Source of the DNA: Gaetbulibacter sp. 4G1
GTDB lineage: Bacteria; Bacteroidota; Bacteroidia; Flavobacteriales; Flavobacteriaceae
Assembly: GCF_002741945.1 (NCBI RefSeq)
Contig: NZ_MDVN01000023.1
Location: 62,001 to 126,000, forward strand
DNA length: 64,000 bases
Reading direction: 5' to 3'
Shown: positions 27,506-35,436 of the stretch, in pieces
How the letters are laid out: every line of letters starts with the position of its first letter
Numbering within the stretch: the first letter of the stretch is position 1
Notes under the pieces: generated by a model
What the model saw: the letters and a program-made list of their open reading frames with translations, nothing else
Databases searched by the model: none
What the model was told of the DNA's origin: nothing
Program-made: the position numbers and the translations under genes

Positions 27506-29944
27506 CTAGCTTAAATTAAGCCAGCTTTTTACTATACTAAAAATATTCTTTTTCTTAGACTCTTCATGGTATCCATTACTATAAGCACCATAACCGTAGC
27601 CATAACCATATCCGTACTTAGCTTTTTGATTATAAAAATTATATAAGAAACTTAAATTTTTGATTTCACCTTTTTCATATTTATCATTAATTAAAGTTAG
27701 CATCTCTTTTTTAGTATAGTCCTGACGAATAACATACAATGAAGCATCTGCATAATCTATGAGCTCAAGAGCATCGGCAACTAAACCTACAGGAGGTGAA
27801 TCAAGAACAATATAATCATAATTAACTTTTAACTCTGAAATAAGTTCATCCATTCTTTCACTAATTAATAACTCAGAAGGATTGGGAGGTATTGGACCCG
27901 ATGTTATAACATCCAAATTCTCTACTTTAGTTTTTTGAATAATTTCGTCTAAAGTTTTTTGTCCGATTAAATAGTTAACTGCTCCAAATTTATTATCAAT
28001 TTCAAAATCACCAAATATTTTAGGCTTTCTTAAATCTAACCCAACTAAAATAGTTTTCTTACCACTTAATGCAAATACAGAGGCAATATTAATGGCACAA
28101 AATGTCTTCCCTTCTCCACTTACAGATGATGTAATTAAAACTGTTTTGCTTCCACTAACATCATTTTTTTTATACATATACTGCAAACTAGACCGAATAG
28201 CTCTAAAAGCTTCAGATATTGCCGATTTTGGTTTATTATAAACTGCTAAATTACTTTCACTTTCATTTTTGCCTACCACGCCTAATAATGGTATTTTTGT
28301 TAAACTTTCCAATTTTTTTGGAGCATGTATTTTATTATCAAAAAATGTTATAACAAATGCTAATAACAACAAGGGTATAAGTACCGTAAAAAAAGCAAAA
28401 ATATAGCGCGTGTTTAAATTTACTGTATTACGCCTCTGCCCTGTATCTTTAGCTGGCTCTAAAAGTACAATATCAGACACATTAGATGCTTTTATTAAAT
28501 CTGCCTCTCCTCGTTTAGCTAAATATAAATCGTAGGTGCTTTGACTTAATAAATATTCTCTTTCTATAGCTTCAAGCTTCTGTTGGTTTTCTGGAAGGGT
28601 TGAAAATTCACGTTCGGAATTCGAAATTTTAGAATTAATAGATTGAATTTGAAACCCAATATTGGTTTTAACTGAAGCTATATTTTCTAAAATCACATTT
28701 TTCAATGCTTCAATTTGTCGGTTTAAATCATCAAAAACAGCGACATTATCTCTAACAGAATATTTTAATTTAGATTTCTGAGCTGACAACTGAACAATTC
28801 TTGAAATATTATTACCAATATTAGCATCAGTAATACCTTCTAGAGCAGGTACTTGAAAATCAGTAAAATCATTGCTCGTTAACAAGTAGTTTTCTAATAA
28901 ATTATAAGAAAGTATATCTTTATTAAATTGCTCTTTTTGAGCATTATAGTTTTCAATTTTTGAAGAAAGTAGAGTGCTTTCATTAGCTATGTCAAAAATT
29001 TTATTACGCCTTTTAAAATTATTTAATGAATCTGCTTTTTTATTTAGTTCTCCTCTAACCCTAGCCAATTGTTTATCAATAAAATTAATAGTATTAATTG
29101 CATATTGATTTTTACGTAACAATTGATCTCTATACAAAACAAAGGTAGAAGTATTTAAATAATCAACAATTTTTGTCTTATTCTTATTGGTTAATCTAAC
29201 AATCAATAAAGGAGAGTTAGCCTCATTTCTAACCACATAAGAACTCATAAAACTAGACACAGTAGCATTAAAATTATTAAATTGGATATAATATTCATCT
29301 CCATTACTAATTGCAGACTGATCTCTTTTTTCAATACTACCTTTAAAAAAAGGCAAATCAATGTATTCACCAATTTTATATGACTCTTCAAAAACTGAAG
29401 AAGTCAATGCAAAAGGCTTAACCTCTTTACTATTAAAATTTTGTACAAAAACAGACTTAGTTTCTTCAAAATTATAGGATAACTTAAAAGAGTTTTCATC
29501 TTTAAAAGACACTTTAATAGGGTGTCCTATAACTTGAAATGTATTTTCTAAGCCAATAAACTTAAAAGGAGCAGCATTATAAATATCTGTTTTAAAAAAA
29601 CGCCCTTGTTTTAAATATGTTAAGTATAAGTCTAAACTATCTACAACTTTTTCATGGTGCTTTCTAGACTTTAAGCTAAGTAAAACTTCCTGTACTTTGC
29701 CAGAAATTCCTCCGTAATTAAAAACTAAACTAGTATTAGATGTAAATAAAGGGTTTTTATCATCTTGAACAGTCAAAGATGCACTTAATGTATAAGGAAA
29801 TTCTCGTCTAATATTCTGTTGATAAACAATATAAAAGCTAATAACTAATCCTAAAACCAGCCACTTCCAATAACTTAAAGCTCTAAATATAAACTCCTTA
29901 AAATCAAATTGCTGAACATTATTAGATTCAAATTGTTCTTCCAT
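27506..29944 (-). CDS. wzc: Wzc-like tyrosine autokinase / chain-length co-polymerase
   Basis: The protein has 812 residues. A membrane segment at about 30-48 and a second at about 515-535 bracket a long periplasmic coiled-coil region of the Wzz type. The cytoplasmic C-terminal BY-kinase domain shows ITSSVSGEGKTFCAINIA (Walker A near 605), TILVGLDLRKPKIFG (Walker A prime) and YDYIVLDSPPVGLVADA (Walker B). It ends in a tyrosine cluster, YGYGYGYGYGAYSNGY, the autophosphorylation tail. It normally controls polymer length and gates Wza. Only 3 bp separate it from wza. Its presence next to an ABC exporter is unusual compared with enteric models. Confidence 0.94.
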   Translation of the reverse strand: MEEQFESNNVQQFDFKEFIFRALSYWKWLVLGLVISFYIVYQQNIRREFPYTLSASLTVQDDKNPLFTSNTSLVFNYGGISGKVQEVLLSLKSRKHHEKVVDSLDLYLTYLKQGRFFKTDIYNAAPFKFIGLENTFQVIGHPIKVSFKDENSFKLSYNFEETKSVFVQNFNSKEVKPFALTSSVFEESYKIGEYIDLPFFKGSIEKRDQSAISNGDEYYIQFNNFNATVSSFMSSYVVRNEANSPLLIVRLTNKNKTKIVDYLNTSTFVLYRDQLLRKNQYAINTINFIDKQLARVRGELNKKADSLNNFKRRNKIFDIANESTLLSSKIENYNAQKEQFNKDILSYNLLENYLLTSNDFTDFQVPALEGITDANIGNNISRIVQLSAQKSKLKYSVRDNVAVFDDLNRQIEALKNVILENIASVKTNIGFQIQSINSKISNSEREFSTLPENQQKLEAIEREYLLSQSTYDLYLAKRGEADLIKASNVSDIVLLEPAKDTGQRRNTVNLNTRYIFAFFTVLIPLLLLAFVITFFDNKIHAPKKLESLTKIPLLGVVGKNESESNLAVYNKPKSAISEAFRAIRSSLQYMYKKNDVSGSKTVLITSSVSGEGKTFCAINIASVFALSGKKTILVGLDLRKPKIFGDFEIDNKFGAVNYLIGQKTLDEIIQKTKVENLDVITSGPIPPNPSELLISERMDELISELKVNYDYIVLDSPPVGLVADALELIDYADASLYVIRQDYTKKEMLTLINDKYEKGEIKNLSFLYNFYNQKAKYGYGYGYGYGAYSNGYHEESKKKNIFSIVKSWLNLS

Positions 29945-29947
29945 ATT

Positions 29948-30736
29948 TTATAAATTACGAGCTAAAAAATACGTACTAACTAAAACAGAAAAGATACTAG
30001 CAATTGTGGTGAAAGTCTGTGTAGCTGTTTGACCTGCACCAAGTGCTTTACGTTTTAATGGTTTTACCATAATTAAATCATTAGGCTGAATAAAATAAAA
30101 TTCAGACTTCATAGCCGCCATATCTGTTAAATCTATATGGTGTATTTTTTGGCCATCAGGATATTGTCTGACAATCAATACATCCTTTCTATCTCCTGTA
30201 TCTAAAATATCGCCTGCATTAGCTATGGCTTCTAAAATATTAACTCTATCCTGATATAAAACATTAGTTCCTTTACTTCCTATCTCACCAAGAGTAGTAT
30301 ATTTTAATCCTGCTAATTTTACAGTTACAAATATTTGAGCTGTTTCTTTAAAGTATTTCAACAATAATTCACTTTTTACCCTTTCTTCAATTTCTTCAAT
30401 TGTAAAACCCAGTACATTTATCTCTCCTAGTATTGGAAATTCAATATTACCATGTAAATCAACAGTAAAACCATTAAAATATAGTGATTGCTGTGTATTC
30501 CCAATAGCATCAGTAGTAGGATTAAAAATCTCCACTAACTCCTTATCTAAGGCTTTTACATCTATACTTAAAATGTCGTTAATTTGGACGCGATAAGGTT
30601 TTGCTAAAGCTTTTATTTGCAACGAATCGTTAATACTTGTTCCTTTGTCTTGCAAGTAAACCACATCTTTATTGGTAATACATGAAAAGCATAAAACACA
30701 AATAATTAGGAAAAAAAATAAAAAGTTTCTCTTCAT
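29948..30736 (-). CDS. wza: Wza-like outer-membrane polysaccharide export lipoprotein
   Basis: About 262 residues. An N-terminal lipoprotein signal ends at Cys19 (VLCFSC). A poly_export domain follows (KPYRVQINDILSIDVKALD) and then SLBB-type repeats (FTVDLHGNIEFPILGEI, YTTLGEIGSKGTNVLYQDRVNILEAIANAG). A C-terminal hydrophobic helix (TFTTIASIFSVLVSTYF) fits the outer-membrane pore helix. I choose the ATG at 30736 rather than the one at 30748, because the -7 promoter element at 30759-30766 puts the transcript start close to 30750 and leaves the outer ATG without a leader. First gene of the locus as seen here. Confidence 0.93.
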   Translation of the reverse strand: MKRNFLFFFLIICVLCFSCITNKDVVYLQDKGTSINDSLQIKALAKPYRVQINDILSIDVKALDKELVEIFNPTTDAIGNTQQSLYFNGFTVDLHGNIEFPILGEINVLGFTIEEIEERVKSELLLKYFKETAQIFVTVKLAGLKYTTLGEIGSKGTNVLYQDRVNILEAIANAGDILDTGDRKDVLIVRQYPDGQKIHHIDLTDMAAMKSEFYFIQPNDLIMVKPLKRKALGAGQTATQTFTTIASIFSVLVSTYFLARNL

Positions 30737-30758
30737 ATTGAGGCACATTGATTTATCA

Positions 30759-30789
30759 CAAATATAAGTTTTCGGTTTGAATAATAAAA
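30759..30789 (-). promoter_or_regulatory. Promoter of the polysaccharide operon
   Basis: On the minus strand TATATTTG (30766-30759) is a full match to the Bacteroidota -7 element TAnnTTTG. A TTTT at 30789-30786 stands 19 bp upstream in place of the TTG/TTTG of the -33 element. It precedes wza by about 22 bp and lies in the short divergent gap shared with the ABC-F gene. Confidence 0.6.
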
Positions 30790-30839
30790 CTTATATCGGA
30801 TTCATTAATTTTTTGTCTTTTCTTTGCAAAAAACTTCTT

Positions 30840-32702
30840 TTGAATTATTTAACAGTTGAAAACATATCGAAATCTTACGGAGAATTAACGCTCTTTCAAG
30901 ATATTTCATTCAGTATACATAAAGATCAAAAAATAGCATTCGTTGCTAAAAACGGAACAGGTAAAACTTCTATTCTAAATATCCTTTCTGGAAATGATCA
31001 AGCAGATTCTGGGAGTGTTATTTACAGAAAAGATATAAAGGTTTCTTTTCTTTCTCAAGATCCAAAATTTGATGAAGCCTTAACCATTGAAGAAACTATT
31101 TTTGCAAGCGATAATCCTATTTTAAAAGTTATTTCAAGCTACGAAAAAGCGCTTTTAAACCCAGATGATTCAGAAGCTTATCAAAACGCTTTTGAATCTA
31201 TGGAGCGTTATCAAGCTTGGGATTTTGAAACACTTTACAAACAAATACTTTTCAAATTAAAACTTGAAAATTTAGATCAAAAAATAAATACCCTATCTGG
31301 AGGTCAAAAAAAACGTTTGGCTCTTGCAAATGCATTAATTAATAAGCCTGATTTATTAATTCTAGACGAGCCTACCAATCATTTAGATTTAGAAATGATT
31401 GAATGGTTAGAAGCCTTTTTTGCAAAAGAAAACATAACTTTATTTATGGTAACGCATGATCGCTATTTTTTAGAACGTGTTTGTAATGAAATTATAGAGT
31501 TAGACGAAGGTAAATTACACAGCTACAAAGGTAATTACTCTTACTACCTTGAAAAGCGTGATGCAAGAATTGAACAGCAAGCTGTTGAAACTGGCAAAGC
31601 TAGGCAACTCTTTAAAAAGGAATTAGCATGGATGCGTAGGCAGCCAAAAGCTAGAACCACTAAATCGAAATCTCGTATTGATGACTTTGCTGATATAAAA
31701 CACAGAGCACATCAACGCAGAAACGACCATGAAGTTCAGTTAGAACTTAATATGGAACGCCTTGGTAGCAAAATTTTAGAGTTTCATAAAGTATCAAAGG
31801 CATTTAAAGACAAAACTATACTTAACAAATTTGAATATACTTTTCAAAAAGGAGAACGTGTTGGCATTATTGGAAAAAATGGTACAGGTAAAACTACCTT
31901 CTTAAACATTTTAACCCAAACCGCACAACCCGATTCTGGTAAAGTTATAAAAGGTGATACAGTTAAGTTTGGTTATTACACGCAAAGTGGAATACGCATT
32001 AAACCAGAACAAAAAGTTATTGATGTTATTCGAGAATTTGGCGATTACATTCCCTTAAAAAAGGGACGACAAATTAGTGCTCAGCAACTTTTAGAACGCT
32101 TTTTATTTAGTAGAAAAAAACAATATGATTTTGTTGAAAAACTAAGTGGTGGTGAACGCAAACGTTTATATTTATGTACGGTTTTAATTCAGAACCCAAA
32201 TTTTTTAATTCTTGATGAACCTACAAATGATTTAGATATTGTTACATTAAACGTACTAGAAAGTTTTCTTTTAGATTTCCCAGGATGTGTAATTGTTGTG
32301 TCTCATGATCGCTATTTTATGGATAAAGTCGTCGATCATCTTTTTGTTTTTAAAGGAGACGGTGTTATTGAAGATTTTCCTGGTAACTATTCAGATTACA
32401 GAGTGTATGAAGATAGTCAACCTGCAATTTCTAAAATACCAGAAGATAAAAAAGAGAAAAATGCTTGGAAACAAAACGATGCTAAAAAGCTGTCTTATAA
32501 TGAGGAAAAAGAGCTTAATAACATTGAGAGTAAATTAAAGTCATTGGCTTTTGATAAAAAGGAATTGGAAAATAAATTTAATAATCCAGATTTATCTCAA
32601 GACGCAATTAACAAGTTGTCTGAAGAACTACAAGTCATTATAGAAACTATTGAAGCAAAAGAAGAACGTTGGTTTGAGTTATCGGCAAAACTTGAAGAAT
32701 AA
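30840..32702 (+). CDS. ABC-F family ATPase
   Basis: This soluble twin-ATPase protein of about 620 residues probably acts on ribosomes, as other ABC-F proteins do. Domain 1 has AKNGTGKTSIL, LSGGQKKRLALANALI and LLILDEPTNHLDLEM. Domain 2 has GKNGTGKTTFLNIL, LSGGERKRLYL and ILDEPTNDLDI. A linker and a C-terminal charged coiled coil complete the set. The reading frame is open from an ATG at 30777, but the conserved start of the first domain (NYLTVENISKSYGE) begins at a TTG at 30840, just after a TTTGC promoter-like element at 30823-30827. I therefore favour TTG. The alternative adds 21 residues unlike the family. Confidence 0.88.
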   Translation: MNYLTVENISKSYGELTLFQDISFSIHKDQKIAFVAKNGTGKTSILNILSGNDQADSGSVIYRKDIKVSFLSQDPKFDEALTIEETIFASDNPILKVISSYEKALLNPDDSEAYQNAFESMERYQAWDFETLYKQILFKLKLENLDQKINTLSGGQKKRLALANALINKPDLLILDEPTNHLDLEMIEWLEAFFAKENITLFMVTHDRYFLERVCNEIIELDEGKLHSYKGNYSYYLEKRDARIEQQAVETGKARQLFKKELAWMRRQPKARTTKSKSRIDDFADIKHRAHQRRNDHEVQLELNMERLGSKILEFHKVSKAFKDKTILNKFEYTFQKGERVGIIGKNGTGKTTFLNILTQTAQPDSGKVIKGDTVKFGYYTQSGIRIKPEQKVIDVIREFGDYIPLKKGRQISAQQLLERFLFSRKKQYDFVEKLSGGERKRLYLCTVLIQNPNFLILDEPTNDLDIVTLNVLESFLLDFPGCVIVVSHDRYFMDKVVDHLFVFKGDGVIEDFPGNYSDYRVYEDSQPAISKIPEDKKEKNAWKQNDAKKLSYNEEKELNNIESKLKSLAFDKKELENKFNNPDLSQDAINKLSEELQVIIETIEAKEERWFELSAKLEE

Positions 32703-32729
32703 ATTCATGCATTGTAAAATACATTTTTA

Positions 32730-33149
32730 ATGATAGGCAAAAAAATTTATCGAAATACTAATGTTGAACTCTTAGATTTAATAAAAAATAGTCAAAATGA
32801 ATCCTTTAAACAAAAAGCAAAAATAGAATTTGAAAAACGAAACTTAACAGACAAGGAAAAGCAACGAATAGAATTAGACTATTTAAAATACAAAGAATTT
32901 CGAGAAAAAAGAAAAAATGAATCTTTAACTAATGATGAATGGTTTACTTTTTTCTTTTTTCCTTTTTTTACTCCAAAACCCAGATGGAGAGAAGATCATT
33001 TTTCAGAATCTGAGATTGAACGTTTTAAATCCTACGAGTTTAATAAAAAACTTAAACAAGCTGAAAAGGTTAAAGTATTTGGTTTGCTTTTTTGGTTTTT
33101 ACTACTAATAATAGCGATATTGCTTTACGCTATCTTCGAATTAATATGA
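32730..33149 (+). CDS. Small membrane-anchored protein of unknown function
   Basis: 139 residues. The N-terminal half is highly charged and helical (KQRIELDYLKYKEFREKRKN). A phenylalanine/proline-rich stretch follows (WFTFFFFPFFTPKPRW), then a single C-terminal membrane segment (VFGLLFWFLLLIIAILLYAIF). It lies 27 bp after the ABC-F gene and its stop overlaps the start of the methyltransferase gene by 4 bp, so the three probably form an operon. I do not recognise the family. Confidence 0.75.
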   Translation: MIGKKIYRNTNVELLDLIKNSQNESFKQKAKIEFEKRNLTDKEKQRIELDYLKYKEFREKRKNESLTNDEWFTFFFFPFFTPKPRWREDHFSESEIERFKSYEFNKKLKQAEKVKVFGLLFWFLLLIIAILLYAIFELI

Positions 33150-33919
33150 TTTTTCAAATAATTCAATACATAAAGTTTCTATTAAAATCTACTAACCAAC
33201 ATGGTGTACACTCTCCTTTTGTATATGATTTGGTTACCAAGTGTTTTTATGATAAAACAAATTATGATGGTTATAAAAGTATTTTAAACTATAAAAAAGC
33301 ACTTCTGAAAAACAAAACAAAACTTTCTGTTACCGATTTGGGTGTTGGCTCTCATGTTTTAAAACAAAACCAGCGATCCATTTCTGAAATGGCAAAAAAT
33401 GCAGGTACAACTTATAAAAGAGCAAAACTTTTATATAGACTTACTAACTATTTTGAATTTGAAAATATTTTAGAACTAGGCACATCTTTGGGTATTGCAA
33501 CACAAGCAATGCATATAGCAAACCCAAAAACAAACCTTACAACTATTGAAGGCTGCCCTAATATTTCTGAATTTTCAAAAGAAGCTTTCGAAAAGCTTAA
33601 GTTACAAAATATTAATACAGTTAACGGCAATTTTGATGCTGTTATTAAAGAGTTTACATCTAATCGTTACGATTTTATTTTCTTTGATGGTAATCATCAA
33701 AAAGATGCCACTTTAAATTATTTTGAGGCATTACTTGAAACCACTCATAACAATTCTGTTTTTATTTTTGATGATATCTATTGGTCAAAAGATATGACAG
33801 AAGCTTGGGAAACCATAAAAAAACACCAAAAAGTAACTGTAACCATTGATACTTTTTTTTGGGGATTTGTTTTTTTTAGAAAAGAACAAGTGAAAGAACA
33901 TTTCTCAATAAGAGTTTAG
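33146..33919 (+). CDS. Class I SAM-dependent methyltransferase
   Basis: 257 residues from an ATG that overlaps the previous stop (ATGA). An earlier in-frame start at 33092 would run deep into the upstream gene. It has FENILELGTSLGIATQAM as the SAM loop, LTTIEGCPNISEFSKEAF as the second acidic strand and YDFIFFDGNHQKDATLNYFEAL as motif IV, the pattern of O-methyltransferases that act on small molecules. The N-terminus GVHSPFVYDLVTKCFYD is typical of a conserved Bacteroidota family. Substrate unknown. Confidence 0.85.
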   Translation: MIFQIIQYIKFLLKSTNQHGVHSPFVYDLVTKCFYDKTNYDGYKSILNYKKALLKNKTKLSVTDLGVGSHVLKQNQRSISEMAKNAGTTYKRAKLLYRLTNYFEFENILELGTSLGIATQAMHIANPKTNLTTIEGCPNISEFSKEAFEKLKLQNINTVNGNFDAVIKEFTSNRYDFIFFDGNHQKDATLNYFEALLETTHNNSVFIFDDIYWSKDMTEAWETIKKHQKVTVTIDTFFWGFVFFRKEQVKEHFSIRV

Positions 33920-33954
33920 GTGTTTAGTTGTTAAGTCGTTAAGTTTCCATTAAA

Positions 33955-33987
33955 TTTGAAAAAAGCTTGGCGTATTTTATGCCTTTG
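33955..33987 (+). promoter_or_regulatory. Promoter of the adenosyltransferase gene
   Basis: TTTG (33955-33958), a 21-bp spacer, then TGCCTTTG (33980-33987), which differs from TAnnTTTG at one base. The start codon follows 15 bp further on. This fits the Bacteroidota vegetative promoter. Confidence 0.55.
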
Positions 33988-34002
33988 CGAGACAATTAAC
34001 AA

Positions 34003-34578
34003 ATGAAAATCTACACCAAAACAGGAGATAAAGGCACCACCGCATTATTTGGAGGTACACGTGTACCAAAACATCATATACGTATTGAAAGCTACGGAAC
34101 GGTTGATGAACTAAACTCACATTTAGGTTTAATTCGAGATCAAAATATCAATCAACATTATAAAGATATTTTGATTCATGTTCAAGATAGACTATTTACT
34201 GTTGGTGCTATTTTAGCAACCGATCCTGAAAAAGCGGTTTTAAAAAATGGTAAAGAGCGTTTAAACATAGAAAAGATTTCTTCCGAAAATATTGAACGTT
34301 TAGAACAAGAAATGGATTCTATGAACAGTGAATTACCACCAATGACACATTTTGTACTACCTGGTGGGCATCAAACCGTGTCATTCTGTCACATTGCACG
34401 CTGCGTGTGCCGAAGAGCTGAACGCTTAGCATCTGCACTTAACGATTTAGAACCTTTTGAAGCCAATGCTTTAACGTACTTAAACCGCCTTTCTGACTAC
34501 CTTTTTGTGTTGGCACGAAAGTTGTCTTACGATTTACAAGCAAATGAAATTAAGTGGATTCCGGAGAAAAGTGATTAG
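34003..34578 (+). CDS. PduO-type cob(I)alamin adenosyltransferase
   Basis: The enzyme attaches the adenosyl group of ATP to cob(I)alamin to make coenzyme B12. Its 191 residues carry the family marks: KIYTKTGDKGTTALFGGTRVPK (ATP loop at the N-terminus), GTVDELNSHLGL, FVLPGGHQTVSFCHIARCVCRRAER (binding residues in the Arg/Cys stretch) and LNRLSDYLFVLAR. It is the likely supplier for methylmalonyl-CoA mutase, whose GTPase chaperone MeaB is encoded at 43840-44916. It has its own promoter. Confidence 0.95.
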   Translation: MKIYTKTGDKGTTALFGGTRVPKHHIRIESYGTVDELNSHLGLIRDQNINQHYKDILIHVQDRLFTVGAILATDPEKAVLKNGKERLNIEKISSENIERLEQEMDSMNSELPPMTHFVLPGGHQTVSFCHIARCVCRRAERLASALNDLEPFEANALTYLNRLSDYLFVLARKLSYDLQANEIKWIPEKSD

Positions 34579-34665
34579 CTTGAATACGGAAGACAGAAGT
34601 TTGAAGAAAAAGTATGCGGAAAACATATTACTGTTGACTGAGTACCGAAAACTGCTGACTAGTTA

Positions 34666-34837
34666 GCGTTAGGGATTGCAGCGGCATCCTTTTTAAAACT
34701 TAAATGAAATAAAAAATTGTGATTACTTTGATTTGGCTAATTACCTTATGCTTAGTTTTAGCAATAACGTTTTAAAAAGATATAGCGGAAAGCCCGACCA
34801 CCTGCTCTGAGCGCAGCTAAAGGGTGTGGTAACGTCC
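34666..34837 (+). ncRNA. Structured intergenic element, copy A (with a long loop)
   Basis: The 428-bp gap between the adenosyltransferase and DUF2795 genes holds GCGTTAGGGATTGCAGCGGCATCC, followed by CTTTTTAAAAC (34689-34699), a 69-base loop and the matching arm GTTTTAAAAAG (34769-34779). AGATATAGCGGAAAGCCCGACC and AACGTCC come next. GCGTT at the start pairs with AACGT at the end (one G-U). The same conserved blocks occur at 43003-43082 on the other strand. I read this as a structured RNA or repeat family of flavobacteria. It may belong to the Flavo-1 RNA motif, but I cannot test that here. Confidence 0.6.
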
Positions 34838-34954
34838 AAAATAACATCCACAAAAATTGCTAATATTATTAACACAGCAACAATAAATTTGCAAGTGTTT
34901 AGAGTACAAAAGAATACGTTCTTAAAATTAATGATTAAATAATTCATTTTTTTC

Positions 34955-34984
34955 TTGTCTGTTTAAACTAAAAATTTATTTTTG
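34955..34984 (+). promoter_or_regulatory. Consensus promoter of the DUF2795 gene
   Basis: TTG (34955-34957), a 19-bp spacer and TATTTTTG (34977-34984) match TTG-N19-TAnnTTTG exactly. The ATG follows at 35007. Confidence 0.75.
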
Positions 34985-35006
34985 CAAAAAATTAAACGCA
35001 TAAAAA

Positions 35007-35228
35007 ATGTATTGGACTTTAGAATTAGCATCTTATTTAAGTGATGCACCTTGGCCAGCAACCAAAGACGAATTAATAGATTACGCTATTAGAACTGGCG
35101 CACCGTTAGAAGTTGTAGAAAATTTACAATCGATTGAGGACGAAGGAGATTCGTATGATTCGATTGAAGAAATTTGGTCAGATTATCCAACAGATGAAGA
35201 TTACCTCTGGAACGAGGATGAATATTAA
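35007..35228 (+). CDS. DUF2795 family small acidic protein
   Basis: 73 residues, opening with MYWTLELASYLSDAPWPATK and continuing with DELIDYAIRTGAPLEVVENL, the conserved DUF2795 pattern. The C-terminal third is strongly acidic and rich in Asp, Glu and Tyr. Function is not known for the family. It is a single-gene unit with a consensus promoter in front and a strong terminator behind, so it is probably well expressed. Confidence 0.93.
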   Translation: MYWTLELASYLSDAPWPATKDELIDYAIRTGAPLEVVENLQSIEDEGDSYDSIEEIWSDYPTDEDYLWNEDEY

Positions 35229-35248
35229 TAAAGCATAAAGAATAGTTA

Positions 35249-35277
35249 AAAAGTCTCGATTTGAGGCTTTTTTTTTG
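35249..35277 (+). terminator. Intrinsic terminator of the DUF2795 gene
   Basis: AAAGTCTC (35250-35257) pairs with GAGGCTTT (35263-35270), one G-U included, around a five-base loop and is followed by a run of T. Confidence 0.85.
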
Positions 35278-35359
35278 TCCTAATCTTTAAACAAAATGTA
35301 TCTTTGAAGTCGACAAAATCCCCGAGAGGCTTTGCTTTAAGGTATCAATTAAAATTGTC

Positions 35360-35415
35360 ATTTCTGTAAAGCAGAAATCTTTTAAAATTAAATAAAAATA
35401 ACTAGGAAATCCTAG
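35360..35415 (+). promoter_or_regulatory. Dyad sequences in the secA leader
   Basis: Two small inverted repeats precede secA. ATTTCTG/CAGAAAT (35360-35366 and 35372-35378) have a five-base loop. CTAGGA/TCCTAG (35402-35407 and 35410-35415) are separated by two bases. Either could be an mRNA hairpin or a protein site. No function is known to me. Confidence 0.35.
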
Positions 35416-35436
35416 ATAAACATAAAACATAAACAC

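Noticed and set aside
34741-34947. Minus-strand open frame of 68 codons
   Set aside because: It overlaps the structured element and its conserved blocks, has no good start context, and its C-terminal half simply translates the repeat.
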